This document shows positions 34,206 to 34,845 of a stretch of 34,845 nt of DNA, in pieces (position 1 is the stretch's first letter; every line of letters begins with the position of its first letter). Below the pieces are notes generated by a model, which was given only the letters and a program-made list of their open reading frames with translations, had not been told where the DNA came from and did not search any database. The stretch spans positions 1 to 34,845 of IMG/VR virus record IMGVR_UViG_3300040807_002411. The stretch is one strand, 5' to 3'. Origin of the DNA: a virus. The translations under genes and the position numbers were made by a program.

Positions 34206-34845
34206 TAGCGAATCACTCCTTGATCTCTCAACTTCTTGTAATCCCCAACAGACATCGTTCTAATCTCATCCTGAGTAACCCCAGTATATCTACGAACACC
34301 ACTGCCTGTTGCGCCAACAGCACCACCACCTGTGGATTGAAGGAATAGTTCGGATTGATCCTCACGCAGTGTTTCAATCAACTCATTAACACGCATAGGT
34401 TGACCATCCTTCCCATAGCGAAGACCTCCATCACTGTCCTTGACAATTACACGATCCGTCTCTTCATCAAAAATGATGTCATCACGAACCTGCGCAGTCA
34501 TTGCACGATAATACCTTGGATTTACACCAGCATCTGCACATCCATCCACAATGGACTTTTCAATCTCTCTTTGCTGATACTTCTTAATGTAGTTCTCAGT
34601 TTGGCCCTTCCACTTATCCCTCTCCTCCTGCATGATCTTCAATTGATTTGCATGATCCTGACGAGCACGATTGAGAATACGATCATTATACTTTTCACGA
34701 TCCCCAGAAGTGAATAGGCGCAACTCCTCATCCTGTTCAATCTTTTGCTTTAATTCCTGCAGTTGGTTTAGACCTTCCTGACCACCAAAACTTCCAAGAA
34801 TGTCAGTATATTCACGAATACGATCCTGTGCCTTTTTCTTCTCAT
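34205..34845 (-). CDS. Partial capsid scaffolding-like protein, 5' end outside the window
   Basis: The frame is open to the right edge, with 212 residues visible; the TTG at 34723 is internal and not a convincing start. The sequence is strongly charged and helical with coiled-coil stretches (EYTDILGSFGGQEGLNQLQE; RQDHANQLKIMQEERDKWKG). A C-terminal block follows: FDEETDRVIVKDSDGGLRYG, DGQPMRVNELIETLREDQSE, LFLQSTGGGAVG, and a final MSVGDYKKLRDQGVIR. This architecture is typical of phage scaffolding proteins encoded just upstream of the coat gene. No protease motif is visible. The role is inferred from composition and position. Confidence 0.75.
   Translation of the reverse strand, partial: EKKKAQDRIREYTDILGSFGGQEGLNQLQELKQKIEQDEELRLFTSGDREKYNDRILNRARQDHANQLKIMQEERDKWKGQTENYIKKYQQREIEKSIVDGCADAGVNPRYYRAMTAQVRDDIIFDEETDRVIVKDSDGGLRYGKDGQPMRVNELIETLREDQSELFLQSTGGGAVGATGSGVRRYTGVTQDEIRTMSVGDYKKLRDQGVIR

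Noticed and set aside
34205-34723. Complete 172-aa scaffold gene starting at TTG 34723
   Set aside because: The frame continues upstream with coiled-coil sequence to the window edge, so the gene is cut by the edge rather than starting there.

Overview
The window is one end-to-end stretch of the morphogenesis region of a tailed double-stranded DNA phage (or prophage), AT-rich and densely packed. Every supported gene lies on the minus strand, so transcription runs from high to low coordinates. The gene set is that of a siphovirus: head, connector, non-contractile tail tube, frameshifted tail chaperones, an enormous tape measure, tail tip, then a tail-fibre region. No sheath or baseplate-wedge genes are visible. 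The coat protein resembles the P22 coat group. The fibre domains resemble those common in aquatic phages, so a phage of an aquatic bacterium is a reasonable guess, but the host cannot be read from the sequence.

Layout in transcription order. Head: a scaffold-like gene cut by the right edge (34845-34205), a dCTP deaminase (34205-33669), a promoter and structured leader (about 33662-33485), the major coat protein (33484-32174), a very stable UUCG hairpin, a 64-aa protein, then a DnaT-like head-tail adaptor, a head-closure protein, an HK97-gp10-like neck protein and a tail terminator (32118-29807). Tail: a large tail tube protein (29797-27968), two small unknown proteins, a structured RNA element, and the G/G-T chaperone pair joined by a -1 frameshift at A AAA AAC (27410-26551). 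The tape measure follows at 4804 codons (26550-12136), then a hub-like protein (757 aa) and a tail-tip protein (1179 aa).

The last 6 kb (6317-1) is a tail-fibre region made of short genes. Five adhesin-like proteins share a short N-terminal tag. Most are followed directly by one or two small chaperone-like genes: 58 aa; 69+76 aa; 113 aa; 116 aa. The region runs off the left edge inside another structural gene. Stops and starts mostly touch (ATGA or TAATG overlaps), which suggests long translationally coupled operons.

The most notable features are the giant tape measure, which predicts a tail of roughly 0.7 micrometre and appears to have grown by internal duplication of glycine-rich, Trp-rich and GPSH...GGEY units; the adhesin/chaperone cassette array; the frameshift site with a Cys/His-rich T part; and a beta-rich module that recurs in connector, tube, hub and tip proteins. 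There is no gene-free stretch longer than 300 bases; the longest is 184 bases, before the coat gene. I saw no tRNA, rRNA, CRISPR array, insertion sequence, integrase or lysis gene.
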